Positions 11,694 through 19,397 of a stretch of DNA of 64,000 nucleotides are shown in pieces. The notes beneath the pieces are model-generated. The model did not search any database. It was given only the letters and a program-made list of their open reading frames with translations, and was not told where the DNA came from. Origin of the DNA: Nocardia jejuensis NBRC 103114. Its GTDB lineage: Bacteria; Actinomycetota; Actinomycetes; Mycobacteriales; Mycobacteriaceae. The first letter of the stretch is position 1. The number at the start of each line of letters is the position of its first letter. The position numbers and the translations under genes are program-made. Location of the stretch: NCBI RefSeq assembly GCF_001613145.1, contig NZ_BDBU01000039.1, forward strand, positions 57,093 to 121,092, read 5' to 3'.

Positions 11694-11725
11694 ATGCCCG
11701 CCATAGGAATTCCTATGGCGGGCAT
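11694..11725. repeat. 32-bp perfect palindrome
   Basis: Perfect self-complementary sequence centred on an EcoRI-like GAATTC core; the half-site is ATGCCCGCCATAGGAA. It begins ten bases after the stop at 11683. It may terminate the gdh operon (no T-tract follows) or serve as an operator for the hydrolase gene that starts at 11773. Confidence 0.7.
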
Positions 11726-11772
11726 TGTCGCGTCTATTGGTTCGCGCGCCGCACGCTCACTACGGTGGCGAT

Positions 11773-12504
11773 ATGAGTGAACCGAAGATCGTGACGGAGT
11801 GGATCGACCTCACGGTCGGCGAGACGACCATGTCCGCCTTCCTCGCCTACCCCGAGGCACCGGGCGACTATCCGGGAGTCGTTGTCGCACATGAGATCTA
11901 CGGTCAGCACGAATCGGTCCGCGCCGCCACCGAGCGCCTCGCCGCACTCGGGGTCGTGGCCATCCTTCCGGACCTGTTCCACCGCGACGAATCTCGCGCC
12001 ACCCTCGAATTCACCCCCGAGGGGCGCGAACGCGGACTGGCTCTGCTGCGCACGCTGACCCGAGAGGGCGTGGTGGCCGATGTCGCCGCCGCCCTGGCCG
12101 AACTCGACCGCCGCGCAACCACATCCGCCCACATTGTCGGCTTCAGCGCGGGCGGCCACGCGGCCTACTACGCCGCCTCCCGGCTCCCGCTGTCCAGCAT
12201 CACCGCCTTCTACCCCGGCTGGCTCACCGACACCGACATTCCTCTGTCCACCCCCGTTCCCACCATCGAATCCACCCCGACCATCCAAGCCCGGGTCCTG
12301 CTCTTCTTCGGCGGCCAGGATCCCCTGATCGACCCCGAGGTGCGCGCCACCATCGAGAACACCCTGTCCGCCAACGACATCGACCACGAAATCGTCGTCT
12401 ACGAGGACGCTCCCCACGGTTTTCTCTTCCCGGGTCGTGACTGGTACCGGAAGGCCACCGCCGAGGACGCCTGGTCTCGCGTCGCGCAAGTGCTGCGGCG
12501 CTGA
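11773..12504 (+). CDS. dienelactone hydrolase-family alpha/beta hydrolase
   Basis: A 243-residue cytosolic alpha/beta hydrolase of the dienelactone hydrolase family. The family's upstream Glu is in VAHEIYG (about residue 39), the nucleophile elbow is GFSAGG (about 127-132), the acid is in GGQDPLID (about 181) and the base in EDAPHGFLFP (about 213). Classical dienelactone hydrolases use Cys in GxCxGG; here the nucleophile is Ser. The natural substrate is therefore uncertain and a general esterase is possible. ATG 11773 was preferred over an in-frame upstream start at 11725 because that start lies at the edge of the palindrome and has no Shine-Dalgarno. Confidence 0.82.
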   Translation: MSEPKIVTEWIDLTVGETTMSAFLAYPEAPGDYPGVVVAHEIYGQHESVRAATERLAALGVVAILPDLFHRDESRATLEFTPEGRERGLALLRTLTREGVVADVAAALAELDRRATTSAHIVGFSAGGHAAYYAASRLPLSSITAFYPGWLTDTDIPLSTPVPTIESTPTIQARVLLFFGGQDPLIDPEVRATIENTLSANDIDHEIVVYEDAPHGFLFPGRDWYRKATAEDAWSRVAQVLRR

Positions 12505-12743
12505 CGGTTTCGGGAGCAGCATCGGACCTGTGCGGACGGACTTGCCCGCTGGTCCGGCATCCGTGGCGGGTCGGTGCCCGTGATCGGCGGCCGGTGACGG
12601 CGGATGCTGAAGCCCGGGTGGGCCAGGTCGCTTCACCGGGGTTGGGGAGCAGCAGTGGGACGGCTGCAGTGAGCGCCGTCAGGAATGGCCCTCCCGACGG
12701 GGTGAGGGAACGCACTGCGGGGTGGTCCGATATGCCGCACCGG

Positions 12744-13061
12744 TCAGTGCACGCCCAGCAAGCGCAGGCCCGCGGTGAGCGCGGCGGCGGAGAGGATGAC
12801 CACCAGTAGTGGGGCGCGCCGCCAGGCCAGGACGGTGGCGACGAGAACGCCTGCGGGGAGCGCGATTCCGAACTGGCCGCCGCGCGCGGGGAGCAGGGTG
12901 GTGACGGCCAGGGCGGTGAGCAGGACCACGGAGGCGATCTCGAGCAGGCGGATCACCCGCGGTGAGACCTGGACTCGGGTGCGAAGGACCGGGCCCGCGA
13001 AGCGGAATGCGAAGGTGCCCAGGGACAGTGCGAGGGCTCCCATGAGGAGGGCCTTGGTCAT
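12744..13061 (-). CDS. azlD: AzlD-type branched-chain amino acid exporter small subunit
   Basis: A 105-residue protein with four hydrophobic segments, matching the AzlD/BrnE small subunit. With the AzlC partner it forms a branched-chain amino acid (and in some species methionine) exporter in the plasma membrane. Its ATG overlaps the azlC stop by four bases (ATGA), the usual arrangement of this pair. The C-terminus ends LRLLGVH. Confidence 0.85.
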   Translation of the reverse strand: MTKALLMGALALSLGTFAFRFAGPVLRTRVQVSPRVIRLLEIASVVLLTALAVTTLLPARGGQFGIALPAGVLVATVLAWRRAPLLVVILSAAALTAGLRLLGVH

Positions 13062-13810
13062 CGGACGGGCTCGGGGCTCGTGCGGAGAGTGGTTGTGGTC
13101 GTGCCGTTTTCGGGCTCGTCGGCGTCGTCTGCCGCATCGGTGTCGCCCGCGCGGTGTGCGACGAACACGATGGCGGTCAGTGCGAGCAGGACGGGCAGGC
13201 CGGCTCCGAGGAACGGGGTGGTCGCCGCGGCGACGGCGCCGCCGATGAGTGCGGCCGTGCGGGTGACGGGTTCGCGCAGGGCCGGCAGGACCAGGGAGAT
13301 GAGCACGGCCGGGAAGATGGCGTCCAGGCCGAACGCGTTCGGGTCGGGGACGACCGAGCCCAGGGCCGCGCCGATCGCCGCGCCGAGCGGCCAGGCGGCG
13401 AGAACCGCCAGACCGCAGATCCAGTACGCCGCGCGGCGGCGGTCGCGGTCGGGTTGGGCCAGGGCCATGGCGACCGATTCGTCGTTCATGACGTGGGTGC
13501 CGACCAGGCGGCGCCAGCCGGTGCCGACCACGTCGGGAACGGACAGGCCGTAGGGAAGGTGGCGGGCGTTGACCAGCAGTCCGGCCAGGACGGCGGCGAC
13601 CAGCCCACCGCCCGCGGTGAGGATGCCCAGGAACACGAATTCCGATCCGCCCGCCACCACGGCCACGCTGAGCAGCATGGGGAGCCAGATCGGGAAGCCG
13701 GCGGTGACGGCGGTCGCGCCGTAGGACACGCCGATCATGGCGACTGCCAGGCAGATCGCCGCTATACCGGTCAGCACACCCCGATCCAGTGTTCGCCATA
13801 TCGAACGCAT
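13058..13810 (-). CDS. azlC: AzlC-type branched-chain amino acid exporter large subunit
   Basis: A 250-residue membrane protein with several helices, of AzlC/BrnF type. Typical family segments include GGSEFVFLGIL and NARHLPYGLS, and the tail is hydrophilic (Asp/Glu-rich then Thr-rich). It is divergent from an HTH-cupin regulator, a common arrangement for azlCD. An in-frame GTG 18 bases upstream (13828) is an alternative start; ATG 13810 is listed because neither has a strong Shine-Dalgarno. A TATAAT hexamer on the plus strand near 13817 suggests the divergent promoter overlaps this region. Confidence 0.85.
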   Translation of the reverse strand: MRSIWRTLDRGVLTGIAAICLAVAMIGVSYGATAVTAGFPIWLPMLLSVAVVAGGSEFVFLGILTAGGGLVAAVLAGLLVNARHLPYGLSVPDVVGTGWRRLVGTHVMNDESVAMALAQPDRDRRRAAYWICGLAVLAAWPLGAAIGAALGSVVPDPNAFGLDAIFPAVLISLVLPALREPVTRTAALIGGAVAAATTPFLGAGLPVLLALTAIVFVAHRAGDTDAADDADEPENGTTTTTLRTSPEPVR

Positions 13811-13883
13811 GGCTTCTATAATGAACACACCGGGGCAGGTTAGTCAAAGCATCCCGCGACAGCCCGGTAATCTGTGATCCGTC

Positions 13884-14459
13884 ATGACCCAGCCGCCCGA
13901 CAGTTCCGCACCCGCGTCCCCGCAAGAGACGATCGCCGCCGCCCTGCGCCGTGAGCGCACCGCCGCCGGGCTCTCGCTCACCGAGGTCGCCCGCCGGGCG
14001 GGCATCGCGAAATCGACTCTGTCCCAATTGGAATCGGGTTCGGGCAATCCGAGCATCGAAACCCTGTGGGCGTTGTGCACGGCGCTCGATGTGCCGTTCT
14101 CGCGGCTGCTGGATCCGCCGAGCCCGCAGGTTCAGGTTATCCGGGCTGGGGAAGGCGCGGTCCTCGCCTCCTCGCAGGCGGAATACCGGACCACCCTGCT
14201 GACCGCGTCCCCGCCCACCGCGCGGCGCGATATCTACCGCGTCACCGCCGAACCCGGGCATCCGCGCGATTCGGACCCACACAGCCATGGCGTGGTCGAA
14301 CACGTCGTGATGGGCGCGGGCCGTGCCATGGTGGGCCCGGCCGAAGCCCCCGTGGAACTGCGGCCGGGCGACTACATCTGCTATCCGGGCGATATGCCGC
14401 ACGTTTTCGACGCGCTCGAACCCGGCACGTGGGCTCTGCTCGTCAGTGAGTACCGGTAG
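13884..14459 (+). CDS. HTH (XRE) - cupin transcriptional regulator
   Basis: A 191-residue regulator with an N-terminal XRE helix-turn-helix (about residues 20-72, SLTEVARRAGIAKSTLSQLE) and a C-terminal cupin barrel (about 110-185, with HSHGVVEHVVMGAG and GDYICYPGDMPH). This architecture senses small ligands and commonly regulates adjacent amino-acid or polyamine transport genes. It is divergent from azlCD with a 73-base gap, so it most likely controls that exporter; the ligand may be a branched-chain amino acid. The regulatory link is inferred from position only. Confidence 0.86.
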   Translation: MTQPPDSSAPASPQETIAAALRRERTAAGLSLTEVARRAGIAKSTLSQLESGSGNPSIETLWALCTALDVPFSRLLDPPSPQVQVIRAGEGAVLASSQAEYRTTLLTASPPTARRDIYRVTAEPGHPRDSDPHSHGVVEHVVMGAGRAMVGPAEAPVELRPGDYICYPGDMPHVFDALEPGTWALLVSEYR

Positions 14460-14462
14460 GGG

Positions 14463-15191
14463 TCAGGCCGCGCCTTCGCCGAGGTACTGCAACCACGTCG
14501 GGTCCAGCTCGGAGCTGGCCGTCAGCAGCCGCCAGTGCGGGCCCTTGGGCGCCACCATCGGATGGTGCACCGTCCAGCCCAGTTCGCTCAGCAGTTTGTC
14601 GGCCTTGCGGTGGTTGCACGGCGCGCACGAGGCGACGCAGTTCTCCCACGAATGCGGCCCGCCTCGGCTGCGCGGGATCACGTGGTCGATGGTCTCGGCC
14701 TTGCCGCCGCAATACGCGCAGCGATAGCGGTCGCGATGCATGAGGGCGGCACGGGTCATCGGCACGCGAGCGCGGTAGGGGACACGCACATAATTTCGCA
14801 GCCGGATGACGGAGGGGAGTGCCACCGAGGTGCCGGCGGAATGAACGACCGGGCCTTCGGGACTGTCGTGGACCGTATCGGCCTTGTCGCAGATCAGCAG
14901 CACGATGGCGCGGCGCGCGGACAGGGCGGTGAGCGGTTCGAAGGTCGCGTTCAGAAGCAGGACGCGGCGCTTGGCCCAGGTAGAGCCCGGGGCGGGTTCG
15001 GGAGGATGATGCCCGGCATAATCGTGTGAGCCTGGATGGGAAGGCTCGGGGTGCGCACTCGCATGGGAGTGCTCGTGATGTTCGGTCAGTAAGTGCAGCG
15101 GAGTAGCCCCCGACCCACGATTGTGGACATCGGCGGGCTGGAGTTGTCGATGCGTGCGCCCCTCGTGCCTGGCGCCGTGCCGCTGCTTCAT
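14463..15191 (-). CDS. HNH endonuclease
   Basis: A 242-residue protein whose C-terminal part carries an HNH nuclease fold: CAYCGG (zinc Cys pair), IDHVIPRSRGG (catalytic His and following residues), ENCVASCAPCNHRKAD (Asn and second Cys pair). The N-terminal 75 residues are His/Pro-rich and low in complexity; the conserved segment starts near KRRVLLLNATFEPL. Actinobacterial relatives (Rv2469c) are chromosomal housekeeping-like genes rather than mobile elements, and their role is unknown. ATG 15191 was chosen because upstream in-frame sequence translates a repetitive non-coding element. The 3' end is three bases from the HTH-cupin gene, in convergent orientation. Confidence 0.83.
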   Translation of the reverse strand: MKQRHGARHEGRTHRQLQPADVHNRGSGATPLHLLTEHHEHSHASAHPEPSHPGSHDYAGHHPPEPAPGSTWAKRRVLLLNATFEPLTALSARRAIVLLICDKADTVHDSPEGPVVHSAGTSVALPSVIRLRNYVRVPYRARVPMTRAALMHRDRYRCAYCGGKAETIDHVIPRSRGGPHSWENCVASCAPCNHRKADKLLSELGWTVHHPMVAPKGPHWRLLTASSELDPTWLQYLGEGAA

Positions 15192-15739
15192 GGGTATACC
15201 CCGAATTCGTATTCGTCCGATGGTGTGGTATCTCGGCAGACTGCCACCCAGTTGACCATGGAATGCCGCACATTGCACGGTGATTTCGCACATTGTCGGG
15301 CACATTCGGATGAACGGGACGTGACGGTTCGGCACACCCCCCATTCGCCCCGGTGGAAGCCGTATTTCAGCCGCTCGACGGCTGGTTCCGGGACCCTGAT
15401 GCCAGCCCGTGGAGCAACGGGCAAGTTCGGCACCGCACCGCGGTGTCGACTCACCGACGGCCCAGCTCCCGCCCCGGCGGAACCACCGACGAGTTCGGCC
15501 CCGTCCCGGCGAACTCCCCGCCGCCCCGCCGAAACTCCCCGCCGCTCTGTTGAACTCCCCCACACGGCCGACCCGCAAGTTCGGGGCCCGGCTTGATTCT
15601 GGACTGACGGAGCGGAGGAGCGAAGCGGGGGAGCGGAGGAGGGAAGAATCAAGCTTGCAGGGCCCCGAACCGGCCGTAGCGAAGCGAAGGCCAGACAATA
15701 GAGCCCCCGAACCGGCCGTAGCGAAGCGGAGGCCAGATA
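15192..15739. other. repeat-rich intergenic region between HNH gene and glbO
   Basis: A 548-base non-coding stretch between divergent genes. The distal half (15579-15746) is built from an imperfect inverted repeat, a short GAGCGGAGGA direct repeat and a 42-base tandem repeat, listed separately. The proximal half has no recognisable gene; its long open frames are high-GC artefacts. The promoters of both flanking genes should lie here. Confidence 0.6.
15579..15670. repeat. imperfect inverted repeat (22/26 bases)
   Basis: The left arm at 15579-15600 (GTTCGGGGCCC then GCTTGATTCT) is matched in reverse complement by the right arm at 15645-15670, which has four or five extra bases in the middle. 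The 44-base interior contains GAGCGGAGGA twice. It looks like a small non-autonomous or REP-like element; no transposase is present. Confidence 0.6.
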
Positions 15740-15746
15740 ATGGAGC
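15663..15746. repeat. two tandem 42-base repeats overlapping the glbO start
   Basis: Units at 15663-15704 and 15705-15746 are nearly identical, beginning CCCCGAACCGGCCGTAGCGA. They differ at about three positions. In unit 2 these changes give GGAGG (15728-15732) where unit 1 has GAAGG, and ATG (15740) where unit 1 has ATA. The second unit thus carries the Shine-Dalgarno and start codon of glbO. Confidence 0.75.
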
Positions 15747-16156
15747 GCGTGACTTCGGGCGAGCAAGAAACGGCAACCTCCTTCTACGAGGCGGTGGGTG
15801 GCGCGGACACCTTCCATCGGATCGTGGCCTCGTTCTATCGGGAGGTGGCGCAGGACGAGGTGCTGCGCCCGCTGTATCCGGAGCAGGACCTCGGTCCCGC
15901 CGAACGACGGCTACGTCTGTTCCTGGAGCAGTACTGGGGTGGGCCGCGCACCTACGGCGAGGAGCGCGGGCATCCGCGTCTGCGCATGCGGCACCATCCG
16001 TTCAAGGTCGGACCGATCGAACGTGACGCGTGGCTGCGGGCCATGCACATCGCGGTGGCCGAGATCGAGCCCTCGGTGCTGGACGAGCCGCACCGCAAGC
16101 AGTTGCTCGACTACTTCGAGATGGCCGCCAATTCGCTCATGAACTCGCCCTTCTGA
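15740..16156 (+). CDS. glbO: group 2 truncated haemoglobin (trHbO)
   Basis: A 138-residue truncated globin closely resembling mycobacterial GlbO (Rv2470). Visible features are SFYEAVGG at the N-terminus, the B-helix Tyr in ASFYREV, LFLEQYWGGPRTY, the proximal His in LRMRHHPF, and the G8 Trp in RDAWLRAMH; it ends MAANSLMNSPF. It binds O2 tightly and is associated with membranes and respiration or with redox stress defence. ATG 15740 has GGAGG seven bases upstream, both lying in a tandem repeat. An in-frame GTG at 15749 would give the shorter N-terminus seen in mycobacteria, but its only purine run is too close. Confidence 0.92.
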   Translation: MERVTSGEQETATSFYEAVGGADTFHRIVASFYREVAQDEVLRPLYPEQDLGPAERRLRLFLEQYWGGPRTYGEERGHPRLRMRHHPFKVGPIERDAWLRAMHIAVAEIEPSVLDEPHRKQLLDYFEMAANSLMNSPF

Positions 16157-16289
16157 GTTATTTCGCAGAAATCCCAGGCCCCCCAGAGTGTTTCCGGCCG
16201 ACCGTCTCGTCCGCTGATCATTTGCTGAAACTGGACAAGTGTGGCCGAGGGACCCCGCGCGGCGTCCGGCTTTGGCACTATTACTCGCT

Positions 16290-17903
16290 GTGACAGATAC
16301 TTTCGCCGCGCAGCCACCCTCCGGGCCGGATCTGCCTGCGCCCGTGGCGCCCTGGTGGCGATCGGCCGTGTTCTACCAGGTGTACCCGCGCTCGTTCGCC
16401 GACTCCGACGGCGATGGCGTCGGTGATCTCGGGGGATTGCGCGAAAAGCTCGGCTACCTGGAGCTTCTCGGGATCGACGCACTGTGGATCTGCCCGGTGA
16501 TGCGCTCGCCGATGGCGGACGGCGGTTACGACGTCTCCGATCCGCGCGATATCGATCCGCTCTTCGGCGGACTCGCCGCACTGGACGAGGTGGTCGCCGA
16601 GGCACACGACCGGGGCATGCGGGTGACCATGGATCTGGTCCCCAACCACACCAGCGAGCGGCATCCGTGGTTCGCGGCCGCGCTGGCGTCGGGGCCCGGG
16701 AGCGCGCAGCGGGCGCGGTACCACTTTCGCGACGGACGCGGGCCCGGTGGCGTTGAGCCGCCCAACAATTGGCGCAGCGTCTTCGGCGGTCCGGCCTGGA
16801 CCCGCGTCGTCGAGGCCGATGGCGTTCCCGGACAGTGGTATCTGCACATCTTCGCCCCGGAACAGCCGGACCTGAATTGGGAAAACCCCGAGGTGGCCGC
16901 CGATTTCGAGCGGACCATGCGGTTCTGGCTGGATCGGGGAATCGACGGGTTCCGGATCGATGTCGCGCACGGAATGGCCAAACCCGAGGGCCTGCCCGAT
17001 ATGGCGAACTCCGATACCGGCATGCTCGTTCACGACGACGACGATCCGCGGTTCAACAATCCGGGTGTGCACGAAATCCACCGGCGGCTGCGGAAAGTCA
17101 TGGACGACTATCCGCGCGCGGTCGCCATCGGTGAGGTCTGGGTGGATGACGACACTCGTTTCGGCGAGTACGTCAGACCCGATGAGCTACATCTGGCGTT
17201 CAACTTCCGATTAGCCGAAACACCGTTCCACCCCGACCGGATTCGCGATGCCGTCGACCATTCGCTGGGCGCGGTGGCGGCGGTGGGGGCGAGTCCCACC
17301 TGGACGCTCTCGAATCACGATATCGAGCGCGAGGTCACCCGCTATGGCGGCGGTGCGCTCGGGCAGGCGCGGGCGCGCGCCATGGCGCTGCTGGAACTCG
17401 CATTACCGGGCGCCGTATTCGTCTACAACGGCGCGGAATTGGGGCTGCCGAATGTGGACGACCTCCCCGAGAACGCATTGCGCGATCCGGTCTGGGAACG
17501 CTCCGGGCACACGCAGCGCGGCCGGGACGGCTGCCGGGTGCCGCTGCCGTGGGAGGGAAACCGGCCGCCGTTCTCGTTCACCGCGGGCGCGCCCTGGCTG
17601 CCGATGCCGGCGGAGTGGGCGCAGCTCACCGTCGAGACGCAATTGGAGCGGCTCGATTCCATGCTGTCGCTCTATCGGATGGCCATCGAATTGCGATCCA
17701 CCCGTCCGGAATTCGGCGGGACCGGGTTTCAGTGGTTCGGAAGTCCGCCGGGCTGCCTGGCTTTTCGTCGTGACGGGGGATTGCTGTGTGTGTTGAACGC
17801 CACTGATTCGCCGATTCTCCTACCCGCCGGAGAAGTGCTGTTGTCGAGTGTTCCGATTGCCGCGAGAAAACTCCCGGCAAACTCGACTGCCTGGCTGGTT
17901 TGA
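16290..17903 (+). CDS. aglA: GH13 alpha-glucosidase
   Basis: A 537-residue glycoside hydrolase family 13 enzyme. The four conserved regions are DLVPNHTS (region I), GFRIDVAHG with the nucleophile Asp (II), AIGEVWVDD with the acid/base Glu (III) and TLSNHD (IV). The N-terminal PWWRSAVFYQVYPRSF is typical of oligo-alpha-glucosidases and trehalose-related hydrolases. No signal peptide is visible, so it is probably cytosolic and acts on alpha-glucoside oligomers. Length is near Rv2471 (546). GTG 16290 was chosen over an in-frame GTG at 16239, which would add a poorly conserved 17 residues. It follows glbO by 133 bases, as Rv2471 follows Rv2470. Confidence 0.88.
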   Translation: MTDTFAAQPPSGPDLPAPVAPWWRSAVFYQVYPRSFADSDGDGVGDLGGLREKLGYLELLGIDALWICPVMRSPMADGGYDVSDPRDIDPLFGGLAALDEVVAEAHDRGMRVTMDLVPNHTSERHPWFAAALASGPGSAQRARYHFRDGRGPGGVEPPNNWRSVFGGPAWTRVVEADGVPGQWYLHIFAPEQPDLNWENPEVAADFERTMRFWLDRGIDGFRIDVAHGMAKPEGLPDMANSDTGMLVHDDDDPRFNNPGVHEIHRRLRKVMDDYPRAVAIGEVWVDDDTRFGEYVRPDELHLAFNFRLAETPFHPDRIRDAVDHSLGAVAAVGASPTWTLSNHDIEREVTRYGGGALGQARARAMALLELALPGAVFVYNGAELGLPNVDDLPENALRDPVWERSGHTQRGRDGCRVPLPWEGNRPPFSFTAGAPWLPMPAEWAQLTVETQLERLDSMLSLYRMAIELRSTRPEFGGTGFQWFGSPPGCLAFRRDGGLLCVLNATDSPILLPAGEVLLSSVPIAARKLPANSTAWLV

Positions 17904-17980
17904 GTAAATTTTGCGCGACACGTGCGCGTGCACGGTTACCGGTCGGTGGACCTGATCCGACCATCGACTACCGTTGTGCC

Positions 17981-18262
17981 GTGAGCATTCTCCAGACAGT
18001 GCTGATCTATGTCGGCATCCCGCTTGCGATCTATCTGGTGATCGCCGGATTGTCGTTCCTCGGTAAGCCGTACCCCGGCAAGAAGCCGGACCACTACGCG
18101 CTCGGCGCGAAGTGGACCCAGCCTCCGGTGCTGTGGAGCGCGACCGACGAGGTGACCGGATCCGGGCACCATGACACCGCTGATTCTTCGCATGGCAACC
18201 ATGCGGCAATCGAATCCGCCGCGGCGGATCTGATCGGAGGCCGGGCAAGTGGCAAGTTCTAA
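17981..18262 (+). CDS. ctaJ: small membrane protein resembling aa3 oxidase subunit CtaJ
   Basis: A 93-residue protein with one N-terminal membrane helix (ILQTVLIYVGIPLAIYLVIA) and a polar cytosol-facing tail containing KPGKKPDHY-like and LGAKWTQPPVLWSA segments. The layout agrees with the small accessory subunit CtaJ found in the mycobacterial III2-IV2 respiratory supercomplex; I recall its gene lying near gdh in M. smegmatis. GTG 17981 was chosen because upstream in-frame sequence is not protein-like. The 3' end overlaps the next gene by 14 bases in another frame, indicating co-translation. CDS status is good; the CtaJ assignment is from memory of the family. Confidence 0.6.
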   Translation: MSILQTVLIYVGIPLAIYLVIAGLSFLGKPYPGKKPDHYALGAKWTQPPVLWSATDEVTGSGHHDTADSSHGNHAAIESAAADLIGGRASGKF

Positions 18263-18716
18263 TTGGCCTGCGGTGAACGAGGCCGACCTACCCCACGGCT
18301 GGGTCGTCACCACCAACGGACGCGTCTCCGGCGTGCACGAGGCCGGCGCGGTCTTCGACGAGGTGCCCTTCAGCGACCGTGAGCGGCTGCTGATGGACAA
18401 CGCCCTCACCGAGGCCACCCGCGCGACCAAGGTCCGCTTCAACGTCTACATCGGCGATCTCGGCGAGGACTCCGGCCGTGGCGTCGAGTCGGTCTTTCCG
18501 GCGACTCCGGAGGCCGCGCGTTCGGTCCTCATCGCGGTCGACCCGAACACCGAGTCCGTCGAGGTCCGCTCCGGTCGCGATGTGGCCGAGCGCGCCAATG
18601 ACCGGGTCTGCCAGCTGGGCGCCACCGCCGCGCTGAGCTCCTTCCGTCAGGGCGAGCTCATCGACGGCCTGGTCTCGGCCGTGCGCGTGATGGCCGCCGC
18701 CATCGGTCGCGTCTGA
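18249..18716 (+). CDS. DUF5130 protein
   Basis: A 155-residue protein of the actinobacterial DUF5130 family (Rv2468c-like). It contains HGWVVTTNGRVSGVHEAG at the start, a central VRFNVYIGDLGED, and an alternating alpha/beta pattern reminiscent of TPM-type domains. No signal peptide or clear membrane helix; biochemical role unknown. It starts at GTG 18249 inside the end of the preceding membrane-protein gene. A strong hairpin follows 55 bases after the stop. Confidence 0.82.
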   Translation: MASSNWPAVNEADLPHGWVVTTNGRVSGVHEAGAVFDEVPFSDRERLLMDNALTEATRATKVRFNVYIGDLGEDSGRGVESVFPATPEAARSVLIAVDPNTESVEVRSGRDVAERANDRVCQLGATAALSSFRQGELIDGLVSAVRVMAAAIGRV

Positions 18717-18771
18717 GTTTCCCGGAACTCTCGGGGCTCCTCGGGGGCTCCAACCCCCGAAACCCCATCTC

Positions 18772-18803
18772 ACGACCCCGTGCCGGATTCCGGCCGGGGT
18801 CGT
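18772..18803 (+). terminator. hairpin after DUF5130 gene
   Basis: ACGACCCCG / CGGGGTCGT with an inner GCCGG / CCGGC stem and an ATT loop; only one base is unpaired on the left arm. It is followed by CCTGTAT rather than a T-tract. A weaker CGGGGG / CCCCCG hairpin lies just before it (18742-18759). Confidence 0.65.
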
Positions 18804-18878
18804 CCTGTATCGCGGGACATTTGTACGCCCTGAGCGTAAGTGGAGCCGGTGCGGACGCCCGGACCTTAGGCTCGGGCC

Positions 18879-19397
18879 ATGTCCGAGTACCCGCGGCTCA
18901 CAGCGATTCCCGGCGGTCTTGACGAGCGGTCCCGCGACCGGCGGCGCCCGGTGGGCGATCCGCCGGTGGGTGAGGCGCCGGTGGGTGAGGGGACGAATGA
19001 GCAGCCGCGCGGGTCTCGGCAATCAACGGGCGAATCCGACATTTCGTCGCCCACTCGCGACGAGCGGACTACGCGGCCTCGCGCAATGCACGCCGTTCGT
19101 GAGCCGCTGTGGCGCGAAGTCCTCGGCGAACAGCTTCGTGCCATGCGTCGGGAACTGGGCGAGAAACTCTCCGACACCGCGGGCCGGGCGGGCATCTCAC
19201 CCCAGTACCTCTCCGAGGTCGAGCGCGGCCGCAAGGAACCTTCCAGCGAGATGATCGCCGCCCTGGCCGGAGCGTTGGGTACCTCCCTCGGCGCACTCAC
19301 CGGTCAGGTGGCGGGCGAACTGAACCGCCGCCACCTCGCCGCCGTCAGCCCCGCCCCGCGCCGCCACATCACCGGCCCCGTCCTGATGGCCGCCTGA
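18879..19397 (+). CDS. ClgR/PopR-like HTH regulator with C-terminal Ala-Ala
   Basis: A 172-residue protein. Residues 1-75 are charged and repetitive (GDPPVGEAPVGEG), and an XRE helix-turn-helix occupies about 84-140 (LRAMRRELGEKLSDTAGRAG, then ISPQYLSEVERGRKEPSSEM). The HTH wording, especially SPQYLSEVERGRKEPSSE, is that of ClgR/PopR, the actinobacterial activators of clp genes. The chain ends VLMAA; terminal Ala-Ala is the signal by which Streptomyces PopR and ClgR are degraded by ClpP1P2. It is convergent with the extra clpP pair. A direct role in regulating those genes is inferred. Confidence 0.75.
   Translation: MSEYPRLTAIPGGLDERSRDRRRPVGDPPVGEAPVGEGTNEQPRGSRQSTGESDISSPTRDERTTRPRAMHAVREPLWREVLGEQLRAMRRELGEKLSDTAGRAGISPQYLSEVERGRKEPSSEMIAALAGALGTSLGALTGQVAGELNRRHLAAVSPAPRRHITGPVLMAA

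Noticed and set aside
15663..15746. CRISPR-like array
   Set aside because: Two adjacent units without spacers of uniform length and no cas genes anywhere in the window.
15192..15776. Extended HNH gene start far upstream of 15191
   Set aside because: The added residues translate the intergenic repeats (LRFATAGSG twice) and overlap glbO; the conserved HNH protein does not need them.
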